Shown here: positions 31,736-43,239 of the stretch, in pieces
Layout: every line of letters begins with the position of its first letter
How positions within the stretch are numbered: the stretch's first letter is position 1
Assembly (NCBI RefSeq): GCF_963082655.1
Contig: NC_081553.1
Location: 23,212,197 to 23,276,196, forward strand
Length of the DNA: 64,000 nt
Origin: Stomoxys calcitrans
Lineage: Eukaryota; Arthropoda; Insecta; Diptera; Muscidae
Direction: 5' to 3'
Notes under the pieces: model-generated
Databases searched by the model: none
Told to the model about the DNA's origin: nothing
The model's input: the letters and a program-made list of their open reading frames with translations, nothing else
Position numbers and translations under genes: made by a program

Positions 31736-32605
31736 CACTCTGTTGTTATCACTCTACAGCCTTCAAAAATTGAGATATTGAAATTTGGCACAGATAAGTC
31801 TTTTTGATGCACGCTGTTCAAGTTCTTAAACGGGTCAAATCGGACCATATAGCTGCTTTATAAACCGATCTGCCGATAAAGGGTCTGAAACCCCTAAAAG
31901 CTTTATTTGCTACCCGATTTGGTGAAGTTTGAAACAGCGATTTGTTTTAAGCCTTCCGACATCCGACCCAAATATGGTTCTGATTGGACTATATTTGCTG
32001 CCATATAGACCGATCTACCGATAAAGGGTCTGAAGCCCATAAAAACTTTAGTTTTTTATCTGATTTCCGTGAAATTTTAAACATTGAATTGTTTTAAGAC
32101 TCCCAACATCCGACTCAAATATGGTTCAGATCGGACTATATTTGGATATAGCTGTCTAAAGAGTCTAAAGTCCATAACAGTTTTTTTTTATCCGATTACG
32201 CTGAAATTTTAAACTGTGAGTTTGTGAAGCCTCCCGACTACCAACTTAAATATGGTTCAGATCGGACTATATTTCGATATAACTGCGATATAGACCGATC
32301 TACCGGATAGGGGTCTGAAGCCCATAAAAGCTTTTTTTATTACCCAATTTCGCTGAAATGTGAATCAGTGATTTGTTTAAAGCCTTCCGCCATTTGACCG
32401 AAATGTTGTAAATATTGGACGATATTTAGATATGGCTATCATATAGACCGATCTTCCAATTTAGGTTCTTAATACCATAAAAAGCGGATTTATTGCGCCT
32501 ATTTAGATATAACTATGCATATAGTAGTGGAGTTATAATAAAATATGATGATTATTTTATCCTTGGTGGTGGGTATCCAAATTCCGGTACGGCCGATTTT
32601 ACTTG
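31736..32605 (+). mobile_element. HINE interior and 3' end
   Basis: Starts inside an element (TGTTGTTATCACTC twice, then TCTACAGCCTTCAAAAATTG), without the 5' start or GTCY tract. Five monomers lead to CCTTGGTGGTGGGTATCC, AAATTCCGGTACGGCCG (decayed palindrome) and ATTTTACTTGTG near 32605. Confidence 0.72.
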
Positions 32606-33840
32606 TGTTTCTTGTGTTATTTAAAGAAGTACAAAATTCCTTAAAAATTTTAAGTAAAGGATTTTTGGTCGTTTTATTTCTCTTCTGAAACACTGAAGCG
32701 TTAGCTTCCTCCTTTAAACTTAAAGTGTTTTATTGAATTCAATAGAATGTTATTGCTATTTTTAACATCTCAATTTATATATTTCGCTGACATGATGATA
32801 CGGCTTTTAATCTAACCTGACCCACTTTTCTTTAGTTTAAATGAAAATCCTCTATACTCGTATTTCATTTCAAATATAAATCATAGTTATACAGGTATTA
32901 TTAAGTCATAGCACATGCCGGCACTCAAACAATAACAGCTTTTGCAGCCCAATCTTGATTTTCATTCGAAAACTTGAATTATTTTTCGCTATGTACATGT
33001 GTCAAATACCCACACTTTAATAAAAAAAACCCGTACTCGCCAAATGCGTGAGCCAACACTAAACACTTTTTGAAAGTGAAAACAGAAAACAATGAAATTG
33101 CGAAAAAAAAATAAGAAGAAGAAGAAAAAACTGGAAATCAAACAACCCACACAACAACAAAAACTCAAATCTACGAGTTACGAACTATAAAACACAACAG
33201 AAAATAAGAGCAAGGATAAACATAAATTGTGATATCCACATACGCGCGAGAGTGAATACATTTACATCCTTGCAAACATTTTCGAAAGCCAAATAATCTT
33301 CCGCGAATCTTCTAGATGAAAGTTATGATCGCGGACGGGCTCTTCTAAGAGTCGCAAACCATTCCCCTGTCGTAAGAAGTTGTGCCCTCAAGACGAATCT
33401 TCTGTAATAGTGTTCCGCGAGACTTCCATATGAGTTGCTAACCAGTAAGTCAGAAGAGTTTTGGAAGATCTTAGAATGGACAAGTAATAAATTTGTGTTT
33501 TGGAAGATTTATAAAATGCTCTTCTATAAGAGTTACGCATTACTCGCCTGGAGGAGTAAGAAATAAGTGTTTTGTAATATATATTAAATATTGTTCTAGA
33601 GAGTTGATAGTTAATCGCTTGAAAGTTATAAAACTATATATAGAGATTAGGTTGTTCATTCAAAACATAGCAACTACGAAAAAATGTGAAAAAAAATCAT
33701 ATTACTTGTCATAGCGTGACTAAGAGATTGCTGACTGACTGATCATCGCCCAGCCCAAGTGGCTTAAGTCAGAAGCATGCAATTTTGCACTAAATTGGGT
33801 CATAGTCACAGGATAAGGATGGATTTGGTGATATTCGTAC
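32606..33840. other. Low-copy DNA with a possible short unrecognised repeat
   Basis: No HINE words. Around 33338-33385 and 33518-33568 a similar sentence occurs twice (GCTCTTCTAAGAGTCGC and GCTCTTCTATAAGAGTTACGC in part, each followed by a GTAAGAA word), about 180 bp apart, which may be a small unknown repeat. AAG-rich DNA lies at 33110-33130. Confidence 0.45.
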
Positions 33841-35213
33841 TTTTTATACCCTCCACCATAAGATGGGGGGTATACTAATTTCGTCATTCTGTTTGTAACT
33901 ACTCGAAATATTCGTCTGAGACCCCATAAAGTATATATATTCTTGATCGTCGTGACATTTTATGTCGATCTAGCCATGTCCGTCCGTCTGTCCGTCCGTC
34001 CGTCCGTCCGTCCGTCCGTCCGTCCGTCCGTCCGTCCGTCTGTCTGTCGAAAGCACGCTAACTTCCGAACGATTAAAGCTAGCCGCTTGAAATTTTGCAC
34101 AAATACTTCTTATTAGTGTAGGTCGGTTGGTATTGTAAATGGGCCATATCGGTCCATGTTTTGATATAGCTGCCATATAAACCGATCTTGGATCTTGACT
34201 TCTTGAGCCTCTAGAGTGCGCAATTCTTATCCGATTCGAATGAAATTTTGTACGGCGTGTTTTTTTCCGATATCCAACAACTGCGCCAAGTATGGTTCAA
34301 ATCGGTCCATAACCTGATATAGCTGCCATATAAACCGATCTTGGGTCTTGACTTCTTGAGCCTCTAGAGGGCGCAATTCTTATCCGATTGAAATGGAATT
34401 TCGCACGACGTGTTTTGTTATGATACCCAACAACTGTGCCAAGTATGGTTTAAATCGGTACATAATCTGATATAGCTGTCATATAAACCGATCTTGGGTC
34501 TTGACTTCTTGAGTCTCTAGGGTGCGCAATTCTTATCCGATTGGAATGAATTTTTGGCACCAAGTATTTCGTTATGATATCCAACAACTGTGCCAAGTAT
34601 GGTTGAAATCGGTCCATAACCTGATATAGCTGTCATATAACCAGATCTGGGGATTTGACTTCTTGAGCTTCTAGAGGGCGCAATTCCTATCCGATTTGGC
34701 TGAAATTTTGCATGACGTATTTTATTTTTACTTTCAACAACTGTGTCAAATAAGGTTCAAATCGGTTGATAACCTGATATAGCTGCCATATAAACCGATC
34801 TGGGATCTTGACTTCTTGACCCCTAGAAGTCGCAATTATTATTACCGATATGCCTGAAATTTTGTACGACGGATCCTCTCATGACCATCAACAAATGTGT
34901 TTATTATGGTCTGAATCGGTCTATAGCCCGATACAGATCCCATATAAATCGTTCTCTCTATTTTACTTCGTGAGCCCCAATGGGCGCAATTCTTATACGA
35001 ATTGGCTGAAATTGTACACAGGTCTCCAACATATAATTTAATTGTGGTCCGAACCGGACCATATCTTGATATCGTTTTAATAGCAGTGCAACTCTTTTCT
35101 TATATCCTTTTTTGCCTAAGAAGAGATGCCGGGAAAAGAACTCGACAAATGCGATCCATGGTGGAGGGTATATAAGATTCGGCCCGGCCGAACTTAGCAC
35201 GCTTTTACTTGTT
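33841..35213 (+). mobile_element. HINE (sub-family 3), full length, 1373 bp
   Basis: Same start as 29641 (TTTTATACCCTCCACCATAA) and same end (TCGGCCCGGCCGA, CTTAGCACGC, TTTTACTTGTT at 35213). The GTCY tract is longer (about 33977-34050), and there is about one extra monomer. Elements of one sub-family therefore vary both in microsatellite length and in monomer number. Confidence 0.94.
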
Positions 35214-35621
35214 AGTATCTAAAAAGGTACCAAAAAATACGAAATGGTACATATTTGCCCAGCGCTAACGGAAAGGGCTAGAATTATGCTCTTGGGCTCG
35301 AGAAAATAAGGTTTGGTAAAAGATGTTGGAAAATCGTACCGGTAGTGGGAGAAATAGTACGTTAAGTATCACATTTGGTACTATTTGATACTCTCTTTGT
35401 AAATTGAACTAGAGCTATGAATTTTGGAACTTAGGTACACAGTGGCAACCATAATTGGGTAACAATAAGAGTTTTTTGGAAATTTATATACTAAGTTACT
35501 ACAAAAAGGTATGAAATAGGTGAACTTTATACAGAGCTGATAGATAGGGGTAGCATTTTGAAATTTGACTTGAAAGACATCTGGTGCCAAAGGATGAGGG
35601 TGAAAGGAAACTTTGGAAACT
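35214..35621. repeat. Family C repeat, left part
   Basis: Diverged units built on GTAC words (GAAATAGTACGTTAAG, ATTTGGTACTATTTGATAC, TAGAGCTATGAATTTTGG). The same words resume at 36637 after a HINE, so the HINE lies inside or beside the array. No coding capacity. Confidence 0.6.
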
Positions 35622-36635
35622 CACCTCTGGTATATATGTAAACTCCCTTTCGTCATAATCCGGTGAAAAATGCATAATTTATGTTAACATTGTAGTTTTA
35701 TCGAAATATGGTCCGATTTGGAGCAAATTCGACACGGATATTGAGTGGTCTAATTAGTACAAGTCACTGTTCTATTTTATAGAACAAAATATTGGTATTT
35801 TTGGTAGCCGTACCCAAATATAAACCGATCTGAACCATATACGACACGGATGGCTAAAAGCCTAAAAAAAATTCACTATGTCAAATTACAGCGAATTCGG
35901 ATTATAAATGTGCCTTTTATGGGGCCAAGACTTTAAATCGAGACATCGGTCTATATGGCAGCTATATCCAAAACTGCACTGATTTGAACCAATTTGCAGA
36001 ATAATATGAAAGAGCCTAACATAACTCACTGTCCCAAATTTCGGCGAAATCTGACAATAAACGCACATTTTATGGCCCCAAAATTTTAAATCGAGCGATC
36101 GGTCTATATGGCTGATATATCGAAATCTGGACTGATCTGGGCCAAATTGCAGAAAGTTGTCGAAAAGCCTAACGCAACTCACAGTCCCAAATTTTGGCGA
36201 AATCGGACAATAAATGCGCCTTTTATGGGCCTAAGAGCTTACATCGATAGATCGGTCTATATGGCAGCTATATCCAACTCTGAACCGATCTGGGCCAAAT
36301 TGAAGAGGGATGTCGAAGGGCCTAAGAACCTAAATCGACGGATCGGTCTATATAGGGGCTATATCAAGATATAGTCCGATATAGCTCATCTTCACACTTA
36401 ACCTACTTATGGACCAAAAAAACAATCTGTGCATAGTTTCAGCTCAATAGCTCTATTTTTAAAGACTGTAGCGTGATTTCAACAGACAGACGGACAAACG
36501 GACGGACATGGCTAGATCGTCTTAGATTTTTACGCTGATCATGAATATATATAATTTATAGGGTCGGAATTTCGATGTGTGTCAAACGGAACGACAAAAT
36601 GAATATACCCCATCCTTCGGTGATGAGTATAAAAA
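35622..36635 (-). mobile_element. HINE (sub-family 1), terminal palindrome lost
   Basis: Opens at CACCTCTGGTATATATGTAA, lacking the AAGTAAAAAGGCGTTAAG and palindrome end. Five or six monomers, then a reversed GTCY tract (CAGACAGACGGACAAACGGA, about 36485) and a closing CCCATCCTTCGGTGATGAG plus TATAAAA at 36635. Confidence 0.83.
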
Positions 36636-36636
36636 T

Positions 36637-37852
36637 GAAAAAATAGTACTGGTGACGGGAGAAATCGTACGTTTAGTACCGCAAATGATGCCATATGGTA
36701 CTTTCTTTGCAGATAGAGCTAGATGTCCGAAATATGGCATGTAGGCTCAACTATGAAATATATGATAGGTGACTAAATTATATATCGTAAAAAATTCGTA
36801 CACTTTGGTACCATTTCGTACTTTCAGGTCAGATGGAGCTGTATTTCGTAAATTTGGCATGTAGGTAAAACTAAGAAATATATGATTGGTGACTAAATGA
36901 TCTTTGGTACCATTTGGTACTTTCTTTACAGATGGAGCTAGAGGTCTAAAATTTGGCATTTAGGCACAACTAGGAAATATATAATGGGTGACTAAATTAT
37001 CTATTCAAAATTCGTTCACTTTGGTACCAAAATTAGTATCATTTGATACTTTCTTTATAGATGGAGCTAAAATTTGGCATGAAGGTAAATCTTAGAAATA
37101 TATGATGGGCGACTTAAAGATTTTTTCACAATAAAAATTTTTGTCTACCGAAATTGGTACTATTTGGTACTTTCTTTATAGATGAACCCAGAGCTCCGAA
37201 ATTTTGCACGTAGGTACAACTGAGGAATAAATGATGGATGACTAAATGATCTATTCATAATTCGTTCATTTTGGTACCATTTTGGTACTTTCTGTTCAGA
37301 TGAAGCTTGAGGTCCGAAATTTGGCATGTAGGTACAACTAACTATATGATTGGTGACAAAATGATCTATTCACCATAAGCACATTTTGCCACCAAATTTA
37401 GTAACATTTGGTACATTCTTCATAGATGCGGCTAGAGGTCTGAAATTTGGCTTGTTGGTACAACTAAGGAATATATGATTGGTGGCTAAATGATCTATTA
37501 AAAATTCATATATTTTGGTACCAAAATTGGTACCATTTGATATATTTTGTTCAGACGGAGAAATATATAATGGGTGACTAAATGATCCATTCAAAATTCG
37601 TACATTTTGGTACCAAAAAATGCAAAATAGTAAGTACAAAATGTAACATTATTTACGAAATATGCTAAAGTACTCAAAATTAGGATACGGTTACACCGTA
37701 ACAGTAAATATTGTGCTGTTAAAATATTTGTTTTTATTTGGTACATTTCTTACAGAAGGGGTCAGATTTCAGAAATGTTATGCGCAATTATTACAAACTT
37801 CATAATCTTATAAACTGAGTGACTACCTTAGTTTTTGGAAGTCCTGTACTAA
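36637..37852. repeat. Family C tandem array, about 120-bp units
   Basis: Eight or nine units recur with spacing of about 90-135 bp. The word ACTTTCTTTACAGATGGAGC and variants occur near 36698, 36823, 36913, 37046, 37163, 37282, 37405 and 37537. Each unit also has AAATTTGGCATGTAGGTA, ATATATGATGGGTGACTAAA, TGATCTATTCAAAATTCGT and one or more TACC-N4-GGTA palindromes. The function and origin are unknown. The last 200 bp fade into A/T-rich DNA. Confidence 0.8.
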
Positions 37853-37853
37853 G

Positions 37854-39140
37854 CAAGTAAGAGCATGCTACTTTCGGCCGGGCCGAATCTTATATATCCT
37901 CCACCATGGATCGTATTTTTCGAGATCTATGCGCGGTATCTCTCTTTAGTTAAGCAAAGAAAAATTAATTTGAACTGTTATGCTATTGGAGCTATATCAA
38001 GTTATAGTCCGATGCGGACCGTAAATTAATTGAATGCTGAACATTGTAGAAGTCATTGTGTAATATTTCTGTCCATTCAGATAAGAATTGCTCCTTGTAG
38101 GGGCTCAAGAAGCAAAATCGGGAGATCGGTTTATATGGGAGCTATATCAAGCTATACATCGTTGAATGTCATGGGAGAAGTCGTTGTACTAGGTTTCTGC
38201 CAAATTTGATGAGAATTTCGCCATCTAGAGGCTTAAGAAGTCAAGATCCCAGATCGGTTTATGGCGCAGCTATACCAGGTTATGAACCTATTTGAACCAT
38301 ACTTAACACAGTTGTTGGAAGTGATACCAAAACACCACGTACAAAATCGGATAAGATCGGATAAGAATTTCGCCCTCTAAAAGCTGAAGAAGTCAAGAAC
38401 CATGATCGGTTTATATGGTAGTCTTAGGTTATGTACCGATTTGCGCCATACTAAGCACAGTTCTTGGAAGACATTACGAAACACCTCATGCAAAATTTCA
38501 GCCAAATCGGATGAAAGTTGCGCCCTCTAGCGGTTCAAGAAGTCTAGATCCAAAATCGGTTTCTATGGCAGCTATACCATGTTATGAACCGATTTAAACC
38601 ATACTTGTCGGAAGTCATAACAGAATACCTCATGCAAAATTACAGCCAAACCCGATAAGAACTGCGCCCTCTAAAAGCTGAAGAAGACAAGATCCATGAT
38701 CGGTTTATGTGGCAGCTATATCAGATCATGCACCGATTTTGATAATACTTAACACAGTTGTTGAAACTGATACCAAAAAACCACGTGCAAAATTTCAGTC
38801 CATCGGTCGAGAATTGAGCCCTCTAGAGGCTCAAGAAGTCAAGACCCAAGATCGACTTATATGGCAGCTATATCAAAACACGGACCGATTTGGTCCATTT
38901 ACAATACCAACCGACCTACACAAATAGAAAGTATTTGTGCAAAATTTCAAGCGCCTAGCTTAACTCCTTCGAAAGTTAGAGTGCTTTCGATAGACAAATG
39001 GACGGACGGACATGGCTAGATCGACTTAAAATGACATGATGATCAAGAATATATATACATTATGGGGTCTAAAACCCTTATTTCAAGGTGTTACAAACAG
39101 AATGACGAAACTAGTATACCCCCATCCTATGGTGGAGGGG
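37854..39140 (-). mobile_element. HINE (sub-family 3), nearly full length
   Basis: Opens CAAGTAAGAGCATGCTACTT and TCGGCCGGGCCGA, then ATATCCTCCACCATGGATCG. Seven or eight degenerate monomers (GAAGTCAAGATCC..., ATCGGTTTATATGGCAGC), a reversed GTCY remnant (GGACGGACGGACATG, about 39000) and CCCCCATCCTATGGTGGAGG. The closing TATAAAA is missing where RTE DNA begins. Confidence 0.87.
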
Positions 39141-39154
39141 AAATCATAAACGGT

Positions 39155-39345
39155 GGTAGCGAAGCAGACCACTTCATGGTAGACGTAGAATAGCGTTCCA
39201 AGCGCCTCGATCTTCTGCGCTCATTTTATAATCTCTGACAGAAAGTTTCAAGATATGTCCCACCACTTGATCTTTTCATCGGTCTTTCGGTCGTCCCGGT
39301 TTGCGTGTACCACCGTGTTTGCCTTCATATCGTCAATAAACCATG
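39155..39345 (-). pseudogene. RTE-type LINE 3' fragment
   Basis: The minus strand matches the end of the RTE copies at 6.2 and 9.5 kb: AACACGGTGGTACACGCAAA, GATCAAGTGGTGGGACATAT, AGATCGAGGCGCTTGGAACG and CTATTCTACGTC. About 190 bp, without the tail microsatellite. It directly follows a HINE end. Confidence 0.82.
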
Positions 39346-40480
39346 TGAAAATTCTGTAGGCGTTGTAGAAGTTGTCTATTCAAAACAAAACATCAATACA
39401 GGCCCAACACGCGCAAGGTGCTGAAATAAAAGCAGTCGCGAAAAGATAACTAAGGCGATTGATGACAAACAAATCATCTGGGCGATTGTAACGCCATAAG
39501 TTTTAATCGTCGAGAAAAGTTGTTTAAGCTTCATCGTGCGGACGAACCCTCTTCCATAATTAGGAAAAATGTTTGCAGGGATGCAGTAGGCATATGTGCA
39601 TAGCTTTGGTTGTGTTTACTCAAACATACTACACTATATGTAGGCCTTTTTTCCATGCTTAAGGTCTTATAGTTTCCCTTCATGTGATGTCGTACGGGTC
39701 GTTTGTTTCCTTTCTCCACATTATTTTCTCTGGTGCTCGCAACATCTCTACACATCACCATGGACTCACATACACATACACCTATGCTGCAGAGTTTGAA
39801 TGGGTCTAGGTTAGGGAATGTTGACTGGCTACTGCTGTTGCTGCTGCGGGTAGTGGGTAGTGGGTGGGTAACTGGCATTTGGCATCACATCATGCGTCGT
39901 TTTTTTTCTTGTTATTTGTGTTTGTGTTGTTTTGGATTTAGTTCGGTCGTTGCACTTGTTATACGCCGCTCTTCGCCTTTTAGCCTTGGTTTGGCTTATG
40001 CCGTTTGACGTTCCGCTCGCATATGGCGACAGGCTTAAACGTGCAAACATTTCTGTTTCAATGAAAGCAATCTGCTGAAATCGTTCGATAAGAGAAGTCC
40101 TTAATGCTAAATGGTGTACGAAATTACTGAAGTGGCCAATGGGAAAACTAACGCGATTTAAAGAAATATTGGAAAGACTTTTTGTGTATATTTTGTTCGA
40201 TTGTTGTGGTTGTTAAGGCATTTTAAATGTTACAAAAAAATAGAAGCCATCCCCACAAGAAACCCAAATAGAGGGCTCAAGGACAAAAAAAAATTGTTTT
40301 TATAAAATTGCCTAACCAACATTCGTACAGGAGAGAGATTGTTCTTTTCAATGAGGATAATAGGGGACATATTTAGCACCTTTCTCCTAAGGGGAAATAT
40401 CTAATCTATCTATCTCAGAACTCTTCTATGAGTTCAGGTCATGCCTTTTAGCACATTGGATCAGTGATATAGACTTTGCT
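39346..40480. other. Low-copy DNA, nothing recognised
   Basis: Mixed-composition DNA with short TGCTG-type runs (39830-39850). Frames at 39531-39878 (minus) and 39703-40008 (plus) are not similar to known families and overlap each other. Confidence 0.45.
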
Positions 40481-40935
40481 AGTCATAGAAGAAATCATCG
40501 CCCATTTGTACAAAAATCGGCCCTAAAGAGGCTCAATATGTAAAATCAGGTGACGGGTTTAGGTAGGAGCTAAGTAGATCAGGTTATGGATAGAGATGGG
40601 AATCTACCCAATAATTTCTCGCACATTGGGTATGTATTGGGTATATACCCAGTAAATTCCCAAGAAATACCCAATGAGTGGGAATTTCTTGGGTATTTAT
40701 TGGGTAAGTGTCCATATCTAGTTACAGACCAATTAGGGGCCATACTAGTTGACATTAGATCTAAAGGAAGCCATTGTGTACAATTTTAGCCCAATTGGAA
40801 AGAAATTGGAAACTGTAAAAGCTCAAGAAGTAAAACCTGGAAATCTGTGTATAAGGGAGATACGTATATCAGGCTATGAACCGATTGTGACTTTACATGG
40901 TATACAACAATAAGAAATGTTGGTGGGTATGAAAA
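40481..40935 (-). repeat. Degenerate HINE satellite (sub-family 3) carrying a MITE
   Basis: Words such as AGATCAGGTTATGGA, 'CCAATTAGGGGCCATACTAG', TAAAAGCTCAAGAAGTAAAA and CAGGCTATGAACCGATT are sub-family 3 monomers at high divergence. The MITE at 40591-40720 splits one of them. Confidence 0.6.
40591..40720. mobile_element. hAT-like MITE, 130 bp, 8-bp target duplication
   Basis: Starts TAGAGATGGGAATC and ends GTCCATATCTA, an imperfect inverted pair, flanked by GTTATGGA (40583-40590) and GTTACAGA (40721-40728), eight bases with two differences. Removing it restores a satellite monomer (CAGGTTATGGA joined to CCAATTAGGGG). TAGAGATGGG-type ends with an 8-bp duplication are typical of hAT transposons. 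The interior repeats TGGGTAT/ATACCCA and contains the perfect arms CCCAAGAAAT and ATTTCTTGGG. Confidence 0.75.
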
Positions 40936-41097
40936 GATCAAATGATAGGTTAGCTCCCTGTCTAAGACCTCGGTTTGGTGTGTCACCCAGCGTCACCTGC
41001 TAAGTTATATGAATTTTGCAATAATGCCAAACACCAAAATGGCCTTCGAATACATAGGGCTGTCGAAATAGAGCTATCAATTGTCGCAAAGTTCGAT

Positions 41098-42130
41098 ATT
41101 TATACCCTACACCAACACTGTGGTACAGGGTAATATAGAATTGTGCATTTGTTTGCAACGCTTAGAAGGAGAAGAGCTAGACCATTGATAAGTATACCGA
41201 TCGACTCAGAATCACTTTCTGATTCGATTTAGCCATGTCCGTCCGTCCGTCTGTCCATCTGTGAGTCCATGTATTCTTGAAATCAAAGGGCAGGTCGTAT
41301 TTGTTGTTCAAACACCACGGAATTTTGCACATATAACTTTATTTGTCCAAGGATGAACGCTATAGATTTTGATAAAAATCGGTTCTGATTTAGATATAGC
41401 TCCCATATATATGTATGGCCCGATTTGCACTTAAACGGCCATAGTAGCCACAATTTTCAACCGATCTGCACAAAATTTGGCACGGACGGTTTCTTTAATG
41501 ATTTTAACATATATGCAAAATTTCATCAAAATCGGTTCTCATTTAGATATAGCTCCCATATATATGTATCGCCCGATTTGCACTTAAACGGCCCTAGTAG
41601 CTACAATTTTCAACCGATCTGCACAAAATTGGGCATGGATTGTTTTGTTACTGATTTTAACATATCTGCAAAATTTCATCAAAATCAGTTCTCATTTAGA
41701 TATAGCTCCCATATGTATATCGCCCGATTTGCACTTAAACGGCCCAAGTAGCTACAATTTTCAACCGATCTGCATGGATTGCTTTATTATTGACTTTAAC
41801 ACATCTGCAAAATTTTATCAAAATCGGTTCAGATTTAGATATAGCTCCCATATATATGTATCACCTGATTTGCACTTAAATTGCCGTAGTAGCTACAATT
41901 TTCAACCGATCTACACAAAATTTGGCACTGATTATTTTGCTACTGATCTTAACATATATGCCAGATTTCATCAAAATCGGTTCAGATTTGCATAAAGCTC
42001 CAATATATATGTTTCGCCCGATTTACACTTATAAGGCTTTAATAAACACAATTTGTAACCGATTTCCACAAAATTTGGCACGGATTGTTTTGTTACTGAT
42101 CTTAACATGTGTGCGAGATTTTTTTTAACA
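41098..42130 (+). mobile_element. HINE (sub-family 2), 5' part with five monomers, 3' end lost
   Basis: Starts TTTATACCCTACACCAACAC, TGTGGTACAGGGTAATATAG, TTTGTTTGCAACGCTTAGAA and GGAGAAGAGCTAGACC, then a GTCY tract (about 41239-41262). Five monomers of about 140-160 bp share GATATAGCTCCCATATATAT, GCCCGATTTGCACTTAAACG and CAACCGATCTGCACAAAATT. It stops at about 42130 without the GTCGGGC-type terminus. Confidence 0.87.
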
Positions 42131-42276
42131 ATAAATAAGTTTAGTATTTTCCTTGTCGTTGTCAGAATCGGAAACACCACCTTTACTTAAAGACTGAGAA
42201 TAAAGTACACATCCCTTTGGGTTATCCATGTCTTCCTAATGTGTTAGTCTTGATACTGGTTGTGCGCTTGAAGCAT

Positions 42277-43206
42277 TACTCTCGCATTTGTAGAGTTCTT
42301 TTCCCGATATCTCTTTTAACACGTCGTGCAAAATTTTAGACAAATCGGATAGAAATTGGGCCCTCTCGACGCTCAAGAAGTCAAGACCCCAGATAGGTTT
42401 ATATGACAGCTACATCAAGTTATGGACCGATTTTGACCATACTCAACACAGTTGCCAAATCGGATAGAAATTGCACCCTCTAGACGATCAAGAAGTCAAG
42501 ACCCCAACCCAACCGACCTACACTAATAAGAAGTATTTGTGCATAATTTCAATCGGCTAGCTTTATTCCTTCAAAAGACGGACGGACAGGCAGACGGACA
42601 GGCGGACGGACAGGCGGACGGACTGGCGGACGGACTGGCAGACGGACAGGCGGACGGACAGGCGGACGAACAGACGGACGGACGGACAGACGGACGGACA
42701 GACGGACGGACAGACGGACGGACAGACGGACGGACGGACAGACGGACGGACAGACGGACGGACGGACAGACGGACGGACAGACGGACGGGCAGACGGACG
42801 GACAGACGGGCGGACAGACGGACGGACAGACGGACGGACAGACGGACGGACAGACGGACGGACAGACGGACGGACAGACGGACGGACAGACGGACGGACA
42901 GACGGACGGACAGACGGACGGACAGACGGACGGACAGACGGACGGACAGACGGACAGACGGACGGACAGACGGACGGACAGACGGACGGACAGACGGACG
43001 GACAGACGGACGGACAGACGGACGGACAGACGGACGGACAGACGGACGGACAGACGGACGGATGGTCAGAAGGACGGACGGACAGACGGACAGACGGACG
43101 AACGGAATATATATATTTTATGGGGTCTTAGACGAATATATCGAGGAGTTACAAACAGAATGACGAAATTAGTATGCCCCCATCCTATGGTTGAGAGTAT
43201 AAAAAG
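42277..43206 (-). mobile_element. HINE (sub-family 3) with a giant GTCY microsatellite
   Basis: The left part matches the inside of the sub-family 3 terminus (TAGAGTTCTTTTCCCGATAT), then two monomers, the expanded tract, TATATATATTTTATGGGGTC, TTACAAACAGAATGACGAAA and the closing CCCCCATCCTATGGTTGAGA plus TATAAAAA. The terminal palindrome is missing. Confidence 0.88.
42577..43105. repeat. Expanded (GTCY)n microsatellite, about 530 bp
   Basis: An almost uninterrupted run of GACGGACA-type tetranucleotides. Much of it is a higher-order 12-bp unit (GACGGACGGACA) repeated in register. The same site in other HINEs of this window is 20-75 bp long. A 262-codon frame crosses it, but the TDGQ-type peptide is only a translation of the repeat. 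Confidence 0.97.
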
Positions 43207-43239
43207 AAGTCCAGACGAACAAAAAGCAACCGTTCGACA

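Noticed and set aside
33338..33570. Possible about 180-bp tandem repeat with GCTCTTCTA words
   Set aside because: Only two weakly similar units, so not enough to define a family. Mentioned only inside the low-copy entry.
42577..43105. Possible CRISPR-like array
   Set aside because: No spacers: the run is pure 4/12-bp repeat. The monomer arrays elsewhere have no unique spacers either, and the genome is eukaryotic.
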